This document shows positions 48,224 to 58,081 of a stretch of 64,000 nt of DNA, piece by piece. How positions within the stretch are numbered: position 1 is the first letter of the stretch; every line of letters begins with the position of its first letter. Where the stretch lies: NCBI RefSeq assembly GCF_014224355.1, contig NZ_VNWP01000007.1, positions 83,335 to 147,334 on the forward strand, in the 5' to 3' direction. Below the pieces are notes generated by a model. It worked only from the letters and a program-made list of their open reading frames with translations. It ran no database searches and was not told where the DNA came from. Source of the stretch: Synechococcus sp. BSA11S. GTDB taxonomy: Bacteria > Cyanobacteriota > Cyanobacteriia > PCC-6307 > Cyanobiaceae. A program made the position numbers and the translations under genes.

Positions 48224-48481
48224 CGGCCTCACACTTCATTGGCCACTGATCAACCTGCTGAGACAGAACATCTAGCCCTGCTTGATCTTCTGCGTCTTTC
48301 TATTTTTGGAGTGGAATATCAGCAAACGGGTATTTCATTCACTCTTGTCAGATTTTCGGAAAAAATCGCGGCGGAGCCGTTTTCCAGAACGCCGTACTGA
48401 ACGAAGTTTATTGTGTTTTTGTCGATCAATACAATGTGTCCTTTGCCGACTATTTTCGCGATCGTCATGGTGAAACCTCGC
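48224..48481. other. Low-GC, gene-poor island
   Basis: About 260 bp, clearly richer in A and T than the rest of the window (for example 48290-48440, with TTTTTGGAGTGGAATATCAG). In one plus-strand frame NEVYCVFVDQYNVSFADYFR reads like protein, but without start or stop context. No complete gene is seen. The different composition suggests a transferred fragment. Confidence 0.55.
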
Positions 48482-48796
48482 TCAACGCTGCCGCTGCAGC
48501 GTTAACCGGGCCAGCACGAACAGATCGACCAGCTGCAGGTCCACCGGATCACCCAGCTCTGTGGTTTCTGGGGTCCGCTCCAGCGCATCGGGCAGACGGC
48601 CGAGACTCATCGATGTGCTCGCTGCCCGCAGGTTCGGGCTGCAGTCCTCCAGTTCTTCCAACTGCTGTGACAACGGTGTGCCTTGGATCTCTCCCCTGCC
48701 CACCAATACAGCCCACACCGAGACGCTGCCGGGCCGGGAGCAAGGCGGTCTGAGCTTGGCCAGTGGGACGCTGAGCGTGGCGGAGGCGTCGCTCAC
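48482..48796 (-). CDS. Hypothetical protein with GTG start
   Basis: A 104-residue frame whose GTG start at 48796 overlaps the stop of the preceding remnant. It reads MSDASATLSVPLAKLRPPCS, SVWAVLVGRGEIQGTPLSQQ, LEELEDCSPNLRAASTSMSL and GDPVDLQLVDLFVLARLTLQ. Balanced composition and a stop-start overlap argue that it was a real coding frame. No family is recognised. It is surrounded by decayed genes, so it may be the tail of an earlier operon. Confidence 0.35.
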   Translation of the reverse strand: MSDASATLSVPLAKLRPPCSRPGSVSVWAVLVGRGEIQGTPLSQQLEELEDCSPNLRAASTSMSLGRLPDALERTPETTELGDPVDLQLVDLFVLARLTLQRQR

Positions 48797-49013
48797 TTCG
48801 CCAGCACCAACTTGGCCTCCAGCGGCAGCAACGCCAGCCATTTGCACTCCTCACACAGTTCGGCGTCGCTGGTGATCCGCTGGTCAGGGCATAGCCGGGG
48901 CCTCCGGGGCAATCGAGAACGCGGAGGCCCTTGAGTGAGGCGGGCCGGAGCGCGAAGACATCCAGCAATTCATCCCCGGTGCGGCCGAAGCTCAGGATTC
49001 GAGGAAATCGCAT
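48793..49013 (-). pseudogene. SAM-dependent methyltransferase remnant
   Basis: ATG at 49013 opens MRFPRILSFGRTGDELLDVF, then ALRPASLKGLRVLDCPGGPG, which is the class I methyltransferase start with the glycine-rich SAM-binding loop (LDCPGGPG). After this the frame is lost; in the other frame ITSDAELCEECKWLALLPLE and AKLVLAK lead to the stop at 48793. The second piece does not resemble the rest of a methyltransferase, so two gene ends have been joined by a deletion. Confidence 0.65.
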
Positions 49014-49039
49014 CTGGGACTGGTGACCGGTTCAGGCGC

Positions 49040-49855
49040 TCACGCCGGCGCGCTGGCCTGGACTTCCAGCACCGTGGGCCCCACCCAGTAGCTGCCGGGG
49101 GCTGAGCGGGCGGCGCTCATCTCAGCCTCCGCCCGGGCGGCCTGCTCCTCGCTCCAGCGGCCCTGACGGATCAGTTCCCTGCCGTAGATCCGCACGAACC
49201 GTTCCAGCCACTGGGCCCAGGGGTCGCCGGCGCGGCCGAGCACCGGCAGCGGCTGGAGCCCATCGATACAGAAGCCGCGCTCGGCCAGCAGGGCCGGCAG
49301 CCGCCGGTTCACGTTCGGGTCACCCCCCGCTGCGCGGAAGCTGGCCATGGCGGCCTCGGCGAAGCGGCCGATGGCATCGCCGTGGGGATGCAGCGCGAAG
49401 GTCTCCCAGTGCACGTATTCATGGGCCACGAACCGGCCACCGGGTCGGAGGCTCCGGCTGAGCAGATCGAGCAGCGGATCCAGCACCGGCAGAAACATCG
49501 CCAGCCAGCGGCACCAGGCCAGATCGAAACCGGTGGGGGCCAGGGAGTCACTGGCCAGGTCGTGCCGGCGCACCTCGAGCCAGGGCAGCTGCTCCCCCCC
49601 GGCGGCGGCTCGCGCCTCCTCCACATAGGCAGGGCTCTGCTCCAGGGCCAGCACACGGCCGCGGGGTCCCACCACACGGGCCAGCTCGAGGCTGCAGTCG
49701 CCCGCGCCGGCCCCCAGGTCGAGCACTCGCCAGCCATCCCTCAGTCCGGCGCGATGCCAGGCCGACCGGGCCGACGGCAGCCAGAGCTCATGCTGCCGCC
49801 GCAGGCGCTCCCGCTCCTGGGCATCGGTGCCGAGGATGTAGGTATCAGCGGCCAT
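49040..49855 (-). CDS. SAM-dependent methyltransferase
   Basis: A 271-residue class I methyltransferase: WRVLDLGAGAGDCSLELARV (motif I, about 41-60), GRVLALEQSPAYVEEARAAA (motif II with acidic Glu), FDLAWCRWLAMFL (motif IV) and LRPGGRFVAHEYVHWETFAL (motif VI). Methyl acceptor unknown. It reads away from the SMP-30/PIG-L/monooxygenase genes, from which it is divided by an 80-bp shared upstream region. Confidence 0.88.
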   Translation of the reverse strand: MAADTYILGTDAQERERLRRQHELWLPSARSAWHRAGLRDGWRVLDLGAGAGDCSLELARVVGPRGRVLALEQSPAYVEEARAAAGGEQLPWLEVRRHDLASDSLAPTGFDLAWCRWLAMFLPVLDPLLDLLSRSLRPGGRFVAHEYVHWETFALHPHGDAIGRFAEAAMASFRAAGGDPNVNRRLPALLAERGFCIDGLQPLPVLGRAGDPWAQWLERFVRIYGRELIRQGRWSEEQAARAEAEMSAARSAPGSYWVGPTVLEVQASAPA

Positions 49856-49934
49856 GGGCCCGGCTCAGCGCACAGAGGTCAGTTTCGCAGCGGCGCCTGG
49901 CTACAACGAAAGGGAACCCTCCTGAGCTGCGTCC

Positions 49935-50933
<999 letters not shown>

Positions 50934-50969
50934 ACGTCGCAACCGATTGTTTTCCCCCCCAACCAGCCG

Positions 50970-51653
50970 ATGCCCACCCTTCTCGCCTTCGGCGCTCACC
51001 CCGATGACATCGAGATCGGTTGCGGCGGCACCGTGCGCAAACTGATCGAGCAGGGCTGGCGTGCCGTGCACGTGTGCGTCACCTCCGGGGAGGCCGGCAG
51101 CAGCACCATCGATCGGGCCACACTGGCGGCCACCCGCGAGCAGGAAGCGCGCCGCGCCGCGGCGGTGCTGGGTTCCGAGCGTGTGGAGTTCCTGCGCGCG
51201 CCCGATGGGCTGACGCAGTACTCGCGGGAGCAGAAGATCGCCGTGATCGATCTGATCCGCGCGGTGCGCCCGGAGATCCTGTTCGTGCATGCCAGCAGCG
51301 ACGCCTTCCCGGATCACCGCGTGGTCCACGAGCTGGTGATGGCCGCCGTGGCCGGCGCCGCGGGGCCCTGGTATCAGGAAGCCAGCGGAGAGCCGCACAT
51401 GCCGCCCACGATCCTCGGTTACGAGGTGTGGCATCCCCTCAGCAGCCATCAGCTGGCGGTGGACATCACTGCCACGGTGGAGCGGAAGCTGGACGCCCTG
51501 CGCTGCCACCGGTCCCAGATCGAGCCCACCCACTACGACGAAGCCTTTCTCGGGCTGGCGCGCTACCGCGGCGTGATGAGCTTTTCAGGCACCTATGCGG
51601 AGGTGTTCGAGGTGCTGCGCACCTCCCCGAACATGCCTGCAGGGCTGGCCTGA
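50970..51653 (+). CDS. PIG-L/LmbE family deacetylase
   Basis: A 227-residue zinc hydrolase: LLAFGAHPDDIEIGCGGTVR gives the His-Pro-Asp-Asp motif and FVHASSDAFPDHRVVHELVM supplies the further His ligand. The family deacetylates N-acetylglucosamine-type groups and related N-acyl sugars; the exact substrate is unknown. ATG 50970 lies 36 bp after the SMP-30 stop, and the monooxygenase follows after 19 bp, so the three are probably co-transcribed. Confidence 0.9.
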   Translation: MPTLLAFGAHPDDIEIGCGGTVRKLIEQGWRAVHVCVTSGEAGSSTIDRATLAATREQEARRAAAVLGSERVEFLRAPDGLTQYSREQKIAVIDLIRAVRPEILFVHASSDAFPDHRVVHELVMAAVAGAAGPWYQEASGEPHMPPTILGYEVWHPLSSHQLAVDITATVERKLDALRCHRSQIEPTHYDEAFLGLARYRGVMSFSGTYAEVFEVLRTSPNMPAGLA

Positions 51654-51672
51654 ACCGCATCGCCGCTGATTC

Positions 51673-53220
51673 ATGTTGTCGCAGCTTCCCCCCCGGACCT
51701 CCGTGCTCGTGGTGGGTGCCGGCCCCACCGGCCTGCTGCTGGCGGCGGAGCTGCAGCGCCGGGGCGTGCCCACCCTGCTGATCGATGCCCGGGCCCAGGC
51801 GCTGCACTGGGACCGCGCCACGGTGATCCATGCGCTGTCGCTGGAGCTGTTCGAGGCGCTGGGGCTGGAGGAGGCCTTCCTGGCGGCCGGCTGCCGCCAG
51901 CGCCGCCTCCTGATCCATGCCGAAGGCCGCCGGCTGGGGGAGGTGGACCTGGCCGGCAGCGGCAGCCGCTACGGCTTCAACCTCGGCCTCTCCGAGGAGG
52001 TGACCGAGTCAATCCTCACGGGCCATCTCGAGCGCCACGGCGGCAGCGTGCAGCGCTCCTGCAGGCTGCAGGGCCTCCAGCCCCATGACGGCGGCGTGAC
52101 CGCCACGATCGCCTGCGGCGAGCAGGAACAGACCGTGGAGGCCCGCTGGCTGGTGGGCTGTGACGGCCTGCGCAGCACCACCCGCGAGCTGAGCGGCATC
52201 GGCTTCGAGGGTCATGCCATCCCACGAGCCTGGGCCGTGTTCGATGCCGTGGTGGAGGGCTGGGCCGATACCTACGAGGCCAACGCGGCCTACCTCGACA
52301 CCTCGCCGCTGATCCTCACGGCCCTGCCCGGGCAGCGCTGGCGGGTGTACATGCGGCCCGCTACCGAGCAGAGCGATCTGGTGTCGGAGGCCACCGCTGC
52401 GCTGAGGCGCTACCTGCCTTCAGCCCGCTTCCACGACGTGGAGAACCCCAGCCGCTTCCACTGCCACACCCGCGTGGCCAGCGTCTTCCGGGCCGGGCCG
52501 GTGTTCGTGGCCGGCGATGCCGCCCACGTGTGCTCCCCCGCCAAGGGCCACGGCCTGAACTGCGGCCTGCAGGATGCCGCCAACCTGGCCTGGAAGCTGG
52601 CCCTGGTGCATCACGGTGTGGCGGGCCCGGCCCTGCTCGACAGCTACGAGCAGGAGCGCAGGCCGGTGGCCGAGCAGGTCACCCGCTCCAGCGATGCCGC
52701 TGACCAGGCCCAGCTGCTCGAGAGGAGCGGCGAGCGAGCCGCGCGCGACCGGGTGATCGCCGCGATGCTGGCCGATCCGGCGTCCCGCGCGCAGGAGGCG
52801 GTGGCGGAAGCGGAGCTGAACGTGAACTACGCAGGCTCGGCGATCACCGCCGGCAGCGAGAAACCACCCCTCGGCGCCGGACAGCGGCTGCCCACCACGA
52901 TCGCCCTGCCGCCCGGGGCCGGTGCCGCCCATCTGCACCAGCTCACCCACCGGCGCGGCCACACGCTGCTGCTGCTCGCCGGCCCCGAGGCCGATCCGGA
53001 GGCACTCGCGGAACTGCGGGCCCAGCTGAAAGAGGCCGACACGGCGGCTTCACGGCTGGTGGAGGCCGTGGAGTCCATACGGCTGGAGGAGAGTTCCGGG
53101 CTGGGCCTCGGCCCCCTCACCCTGCTGGCGGTGCGGCCCGACGGCTTCATCGGCCTGAGGGCCGACACCGACCACCGCGAGGCGCTGGGACAGTACCGGC
53201 AGCTGGTGCTGGGCCGATGA
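51673..53220 (+). CDS. FAD-dependent aromatic monooxygenase
   Basis: A 515-residue group A flavin monooxygenase (phenol hydroxylase/TetX-like). VLVVGAGPTGLLLAAELQRR is the FAD GxGxxG, VGCDGLRSTTRELSG the DG motif, and GPVFVAGDAAHVCSPAKGHG to LNCGLQDAANLAWKLALVHH the GD motif that closes the flavin site; a thioredoxin-like C-terminal domain (from about 400) is present. The PAKGHGLNCGLQDA part differs from the usual PAGGQGMNTGIQDA, but the FAD-contacting residues are conservative. Substrate is probably aromatic. Confidence 0.9.
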   Translation: MLSQLPPRTSVLVVGAGPTGLLLAAELQRRGVPTLLIDARAQALHWDRATVIHALSLELFEALGLEEAFLAAGCRQRRLLIHAEGRRLGEVDLAGSGSRYGFNLGLSEEVTESILTGHLERHGGSVQRSCRLQGLQPHDGGVTATIACGEQEQTVEARWLVGCDGLRSTTRELSGIGFEGHAIPRAWAVFDAVVEGWADTYEANAAYLDTSPLILTALPGQRWRVYMRPATEQSDLVSEATAALRRYLPSARFHDVENPSRFHCHTRVASVFRAGPVFVAGDAAHVCSPAKGHGLNCGLQDAANLAWKLALVHHGVAGPALLDSYEQERRPVAEQVTRSSDAADQAQLLERSGERAARDRVIAAMLADPASRAQEAVAEAELNVNYAGSAITAGSEKPPLGAGQRLPTTIALPPGAGAAHLHQLTHRRGHTLLLLAGPEADPEALAELRAQLKEADTAASRLVEAVESIRLEESSGLGLGPLTLLAVRPDGFIGLRADTDHREALGQYRQLVLGR

Positions 53221-53261
53221 TCCGAGCAACGGGATGCACATGCACAGCCGTGCCTTCAACC

Positions 53262-53880
53262 CTTCGCCCCCGACATGGATGCCCTTCCGGTCAGCGAGGC
53301 CACTGGCTGGCCGTTCGCCTCCCGGATCCGATCCACCAACCAGGACGGCCAGCCTGTCGGAGTGATGCATGCCTGCGGGCAAGACACCCACATGGCGGCC
53401 TGGGTGGCCACGCTGCGCCGTCTTGCCTCGGTGAGGCGTGATTGGTCGGGCACGCTGATGATGATCGCTCAGCCGGCCGAGGAACTCGGGCGCGGGGCGG
53501 GGATGATGCTTGACGACGGCCTCTTCCGGCGCTTTCCGAAGCCGGATGTGGTGCTGGCGCTGCAGACCCTGGTGAGCCGGGAGATCAATCCCCTGGAGTC
53601 CGCGGTGGTGAGCGTGGGCAGCTTCACGGCCGGAGATCCGGCAGCAGCTGCTGGAGGGCATTGCCCGCATTGCCAGAGGCGAAGCCATCGCCGCCGGCGT
53701 TGCCGAGGATCGGATGCCGGAGGTCACGATCACGAAGGACTCCACTCCCGCCACCTACAACACACCCGAGCTTGTGCAGCGCTTCCGGATGCTGGTGGTG
53801 TCCAGGGTCGGCAAGGACAGGATTCTTGCCGTGGAACCGGTGATGGCCGGAGAAGAGTTCGGCGGCTATCGCCCACGTTG
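53262..53880 (+). pseudogene. M20 family amidohydrolase, pseudogene
   Basis: Starts right after the monooxygenase with the truncated first part of an M20 amidohydrolase: MDALPVSEATGWPFASRIRS, MHACGQDTHMAAWVATLRRL and MMIAQPAEELGRGAGMMLDD. A deletion of about 55 codons then joins LALQTLVSREINPLESAVVS to a piece that loses frame near 53640 and resumes as LEGIARIARGEAIAAGVAED, PATYNTPELVQRFRMLV and AVEPVMAGEEFGGYRP. About 80 N-terminal residues are absent. A zinc ligand is changed in CGQDTH (family CGHDxH), so it would be dead even if read. Confidence 0.88.
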
Positions 53881-54196
53881 GCCAGGCCGAGGTTGCGGGT
53901 GCTCTCCGCCTCGTTGCGAGCCGGATCGATCATCGCTGCCGCGGCGATCGGCTGGGTGCCGGACGTGAAGCCGTTGATGGCCCGCGATGCCACCAGCAAC
54001 GGGAAGCTCCGCAAGGGGATCGGGAGGTTGCCTCCGGCAGGAAACCTGAGCCGGCCTTGAGGAGCAGCGTGTCGAAGATCGGGAAGGCCGGCCCCTGGCC
54101 CATCACATCCACGATGCACACCACCATCAGGGCAGGCACGGCGAGCCTGAGTGACGGGTTCGAGGGCCTGGGGATGGCGGCGTCGCTCATGCCCAC
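53868..54196 (-). pseudogene. MFS transporter, 5' and internal remnant
   Basis: MGMSDAAIPRPSNPSLRLAV begins at 54196, followed by VPALMVVCIVDVMGQGPAFP, IFDTLLLKAGSGFLP (first span and loop of an MFS permease); a deletion of about 70 residues and a frameshift lead to FPLLVASRAINGFTSGTQPI, then AAAAMIDPARNEAESTRNLG, the 'G-R-x-x-x-G' loop region of MFS. The rest of the transporter is missing. It points to lost uptake of a substrate for the neighbouring hydrolases. Confidence 0.82.
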
Positions 54197-54354
54197 GATG
54201 GGGGGTGGGTTGGTTGCATCGTGGCAACGGCCGTGGACCCGGCATCGAGCGGGGAAGTGCTTTGGGCGGGGTGCCGCACCGGCGCGCCGTGGATACGGTG
54301 AAGGGATGCGATCGCCATCCGGTCGGCCTGGTGTGGCGTCTCCCCTGCGTGCCC

Positions 54355-55386
54355 GTGAGCGAACCTGACCCCTCGGCCATCCTGGCCATCGCCAGCGGTT
54401 ATGGCGTGTCCAAGGCGCTGCTCACGGCCGTGGGGCTCGGGCTGCACACGCGGCTGGCGGCCGGGCCGATGACGTGCGAAGAGATCGCCGACGCCTTCGA
54501 ACTGCAGCCCCGGCCAGCCCGCGACTTCCTCGATCTGCTGGTGTCGGTGGACATGCTGGCCCGCGAGGGCGACGGGCCCCAGGCGCTCTACGGCAATACG
54601 CCAGCCACCGCAAGATTTCTGGATCGCGGCCAGCCGGAGTACATCGGCGGGCTGCCGGAGATCTGGGAGCTGCGCGACTACCGCTTCTGGGCCGACCTCA
54701 CCGAAGCCCTGCGCACCGGCCTGCCACAGAACGAGGCGAAGCATGCCGGCACACCGTTCTTCGAGGCGATGAACGCCGATCCGGAGCGGCTCGAGGCCTT
54801 CATGAACGCCATGAACGGCTCCTCGCTCTGCAACTTCCAGGCCCTGGCGAGGGCGTTCCCCTTCAGCTCCTACGACACGCTGACCGACATCGGCGGAGCC
54901 GATGCGCTGCTCTGCCGTGAGGTGGCCGCCGTGCACCCCAGCATCCGCTGCGTGAGCTTTGATCTGCCCCCCGTGACGCGGATCGCCGAGCGCCGGATCG
55001 CTACAGCCGGCCTGGAGGAGCGGATCCGCGCCGTGTCCGGCGATTTCTTCGTGGATCCCTGGCCGCCGGCGCAGCTGATCACGATGGGGATGATCCTGCA
55101 CGACTGGAACCTTGAGCGGAAACAGACCCTCATCCGCAGGGCCTTCGAGGCGTTGCCGGCAGGGGGCGCGCTGATCGCGATCGAGGCGTTCATCGACGAC
55201 GCCCGCCGCCGCAACAGCTTCGGGCTGTTCATGTCCCTGATGATGCTGATCGAGTTCGGCGACGCCTTCGACTTCACCGCGGCTGAGTTCCGCCAGTGGT
55301 GCTCTAATGCCGGCTTCAGCCGCTTCGAGACGATCCCGCTGGAGGGACCCTCCAGCGCCGTGGTGGCCTACAAGGATCCTGGCTGA
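54355..55386 (+). CDS. O-methyltransferase (hydroxyindole/caffeate-type)
   Basis: A 343-residue plant-type O-methyltransferase. N-terminal dimerisation helix region VSKALLTAVGLGLHTRLAAG with PMTCEEIADAFELQPRPARD and FLDLLVSVDMLAREGDGPQA, then the SAM site in DTLTDIGGADALLCREVAAV, the acidic RCVSFDLPPVTRIAERRI, and the catalytic-type His/Asp MILHDWNLERKQTLIRRAFE. The C-terminal 330s end AVVAYKDPG. Acetylserotonin- or aromatic O-methyltransferases share this design. GTG start at 54355. The stop overlaps the convergent amidase pseudogene by 19 bp. Confidence 0.9.
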   Translation: MSEPDPSAILAIASGYGVSKALLTAVGLGLHTRLAAGPMTCEEIADAFELQPRPARDFLDLLVSVDMLAREGDGPQALYGNTPATARFLDRGQPEYIGGLPEIWELRDYRFWADLTEALRTGLPQNEAKHAGTPFFEAMNADPERLEAFMNAMNGSSLCNFQALARAFPFSSYDTLTDIGGADALLCREVAAVHPSIRCVSFDLPPVTRIAERRIATAGLEERIRAVSGDFFVDPWPPAQLITMGMILHDWNLERKQTLIRRAFEALPAGGALIAIEAFIDDARRRNSFGLFMSLMMLIEFGDAFDFTAAEFRQWCSNAGFSRFETIPLEGPSSAVVAYKDPG

Positions 55387-56195
55387 GGTCGATCGGCCCC
55401 CAGGGTGGGCAGGAACCGCGGCGGCCGCCGGTTACGGGTGGCCTGCTCGAAGGCATGGGCGTAGCCCAGCAGCTTGCTGTCCTGCCAGGCGCCGGCGAAG
55501 AACGACAGCCCCACGGGCAGGCCGTGCACAGAACCGGCGGGCACGGAGATCTGGGGATAGCCCGCCACAGCCGGCGGCGTGGAGCAGCCACCCGGAAGGA
55601 TGTGATCGCCCACCAGCGAATCGATCACGCAGGGCTCCGCCATCACCTGCCGGCAGGCCTGCTCCCCCGGATCGCTCTTGGCCTGCGCCTGCTCGATCAC
55701 CGCATCGGTGGCTTCGTGCTGCCCGAAGCATTCCCGCGCCACGCCCTGACGGGCACCTTGCAGCGCCGCCGGATCGAGGAAAGCGAGGTAGTCCGGCGGG
55801 CGGTGGTCGTCGGCGGGCTCAGTGGCGGGGTCGTCCGGGTCGCGGCCCGCCAGCACATTGAGCAGCACGGCACCCGCCTGCCGCAGCCGCTGCACCACGA
55901 AGGCATCGCGGCCGGAAATGTTCCCCACCAGGGCCAGGGAGCCGGCGGTGGTCATCATCCGGTCGGCAGTGTCGAGGCTGTCCTTCACGAGCACGGGGTG
56001 CTCCACATCAAGGGCTCTGGCGATCGCCTCGGCGTCGGGATTGATCTCGATCACCGAGCGCAGCGTGGTCCCCGTGGCATCGATCGCCCCGATGCGCTCG
56101 AGACAGTCCTGACACACTTCCAGGGCACTGCATGAGCCCTGCGCGAAGGTGGCCTGGAGCTCGGCGATGCTGCACTCCGCCAGTTCGATGCTCAT
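55368..56195 (-). pseudogene. Amidase with in-frame internal deletions, catalytically dead
   Basis: A 275-residue open frame that is a shrunken amidase-signature protein. MSIELAECSIAELQATFAQG to HPVLVKDSLDTADRMMTTAG keeps the catalytic Lys, and SGRDAFVVQRLRQAGAVLL follows. The normal glycine/serine-rich catalytic segment (Ser-cisSer-Ser nucleophile) is missing; after VLAGRDPDDPATEP the sequence continues with the far C-terminal block FGQHEATDAVIEQAQAKSDP and CSTPPAVAGYPQISVPAGSV. Full-length amidases are about 450-500 residues. The frame is open throughout, so the deletions were in phase and it may still be translated. Confidence 0.85.
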
Positions 56196-56343
56196 GGCTT
56201 GCGGATGGTCAGGACGGCGGCGTGGGGCCCGGTGGGTTGTCTGGCTAGCTGGGAGCCGCTGGGTTGGTGGTGACCAGGGCTGGATGCAGAACGGTGTGCT
56301 GCACCAGCGGTCGCAGAATGCCCGAGCCAAGTTCTTTCCCCTC

Positions 56344-56946
56344 ATGCCACTCCGTCGCGCCCTCAGCCTCGCTGCCCTCGGCGCCGGCTGCATCGCCGGA
56401 GCCCTCGCTCTCCAGAACCCGGTCGCCGCTGACCAGAGCGTGGACTGCTGGATGAACACAACCCAGCAGACCTGCACGACCAAACCCTGGGGCAGGGGGG
56501 GCTTCGAGATCACCTTCAGCCGTGGTGCGATCTTTCGCTTCGTACCGGCCGGCCCTCCCACCACCGACAGGCGCCCGATGCGCGATGAGCAGGGCCGCCT
56601 CTGGCTGATGAGCGGCCACCACAGCTTCGAGCTGATCGAACAGGGTGGGGATGGCAACCGGATCTCGGTGTCGAGCCTGCGCAGCAAGGCCGCCCCGGCG
56701 GTGAATCACCAGGCCCACAGCAAGGTGAAGCTCAGCGGCCACGGCCAGCCCACCGTGACCCTCTATGCCAAGCCGAACTACGGCTCAGCGATTGCCGGCA
56801 TGGGCGTGTCGGGCGAAACGCTCGACAAACTCGAGTGCACCTCCAACAGCCAGGGCACCTGGTGCAGGGTGGGCTATCCCGGCCAGAGCGGCCGTGTGCT
56901 CTGGGCGCCCAGCGGGTCGCTGATCTTCCTCGGCGACGGAGAGTGA
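56344..56946 (+). CDS. Exported SH3-domain-like protein
   Basis: A 200-residue protein with an N-terminal signal peptide PLRRALSLAALGAGCIAGAL, cleavage likely after ALQNPVAA. A first beta domain holds paired Cys: SVDCWMNTTQQTCTTKPWGR, FEITFSRGAIFRFVP, and a C-terminal SH3_3-type domain starts at about 130 with KVKLSGHGQPTVTLYAKPNY and GETLDKLECTSNSQGTWCRV. The first domain resembles the start of the other exported protein at 58082-58834. Its stop overlaps the ATPase start, so the ATPase is coupled to it. Confidence 0.82.
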   Translation: MPLRRALSLAALGAGCIAGALALQNPVAADQSVDCWMNTTQQTCTTKPWGRGGFEITFSRGAIFRFVPAGPPTTDRRPMRDEQGRLWLMSGHHSFELIEQGGDGNRISVSSLRSKAAPAVNHQAHSKVKLSGHGQPTVTLYAKPNYGSAIAGMGVSGETLDKLECTSNSQGTWCRVGYPGQSGRVLWAPSGSLIFLGDGE

Positions 56947-58067
56947 CGATCGGCCAGCTCGCCGTGAGCGGCTATCGCTCCCTGCAGAACGTGGTGCTGC
57001 CGCTGGATCGGCTGACGCTGGTGAGCGGAGCCAACGGCAGCGGCAAGAGCAACCTTCACCGGGCCCTGGGGCTGATCGTGGCCGCCGCCCGCGGCGAGCT
57101 GGTGGGGGCCCTGGCCCGGGAGGGGGGCCTGCCGGCGGCGCTGTGGGCAGGACCGGAACGCCTGAGCCGGGCGATGCGCCGCGGCGAGCAGCCCGTGCAG
57201 GGCGGCCCGCGCAAGCAGGCGGTGCGCCTGCGGCTGGGTTTCTCAGCCGATCCCTTCTCCTATGCGATCGAACTGGGCTATCCACAGGAGCGGCACACGG
57301 CCTTCGCCCTGGATCCGGCCCTGAAGGGGGAATGGATCTGGGCCGGCGCCAGCTTCCACCCCCGCGCGGTGCTCAGCCGCGGCGGCGGCCAGCAGCACCC
57401 CGACCGCAGCCTGTTCCAGAGCGGCGCCGACCCGCAGGAGCAGCCCGAGCTGCACGTGCTGCGCGAGCAGATCCTCAGCTGGCGCTTCTACGACAGCTTC
57501 CGCACCGATGCCGGCGCGCCCGCCCGGCAGCCGCGCGTGGGCACCCGCTGCTTCGCCCTGGCCGGCGACGGCGGCGACCTGCCGGCGGCGGTGCAGACGA
57601 TCCTGGAAAACGGCGACGGCAGCGGCCTGCAGCAGGCGGTCGCCGATGCCTTCCCGGGTTGCCATCTCAGTGTGGGCACCGAGGCGGGACTGTTCCGGCT
57701 GCGCTTCCATCAGCCGGGCCTGCTGCGTCCGCTGGAGGCCGCCGAACTGTCGGACGGCACGCTGCGCTACCTGCTGCTCACCGCGTCGCTCTTCAGCCCC
57801 CGGCTGCCGCCGCTGCTGGTGCTCAACGAACCGGAGGCCAGCCTCCACCCCGACCTGCTGGCACCGCTGGCGCGGCTGATCGAGGCAGCGGCGCAGCGCA
57901 CCCAGGTGTGGGTGATCGCCCATGCGCCACAGCTGATCCAGGAGCTTGCCGCGTCGGAGCTCTGCCGTCATGTGGTGCTGCAACGGGAGCTGGGGGCCAC
58001 GGTGGTGGAGGGTCAGACCACCCTGGAGCGGGGCGCCTGGCGCTGGCCGTCGTTGACTGGGGTCTGA
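56943..58067 (+). CDS. AAA family ATPase (AAA_21/OLD-like, no nuclease domain)
   Basis: A 374-residue ABC-like ATPase of the RecF/OLD/AAA_21 group. Walker A GANGSGKSNL at 29-38, signature region ELSDGTLRYLLLTASLFSPR, Walker B VLNEPEASLHPDLLAPLARL (the first acidic position is Asn, as often in this group), and a switch His in WVIAHAPQLIQELAASEL. No TOPRIM or other nuclease domain is attached. GTG start (MTIGQLAVSGYRSLQ) in the stop codon of the SH3-like gene. Similar ATPases occur in phage defence and in transport; the function here is unknown. Confidence 0.9.
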   Translation: MTIGQLAVSGYRSLQNVVLPLDRLTLVSGANGSGKSNLHRALGLIVAAARGELVGALAREGGLPAALWAGPERLSRAMRRGEQPVQGGPRKQAVRLRLGFSADPFSYAIELGYPQERHTAFALDPALKGEWIWAGASFHPRAVLSRGGGQQHPDRSLFQSGADPQEQPELHVLREQILSWRFYDSFRTDAGAPARQPRVGTRCFALAGDGGDLPAAVQTILENGDGSGLQQAVADAFPGCHLSVGTEAGLFRLRFHQPGLLRPLEAAELSDGTLRYLLLTASLFSPRLPPLLVLNEPEASLHPDLLAPLARLIEAAAQRTQVWVIAHAPQLIQELAASELCRHVVLQRELGATVVEGQTTLERGAWRWPSLTGV

Positions 58068-58081
58068 CGAGGCCGGCGGGG

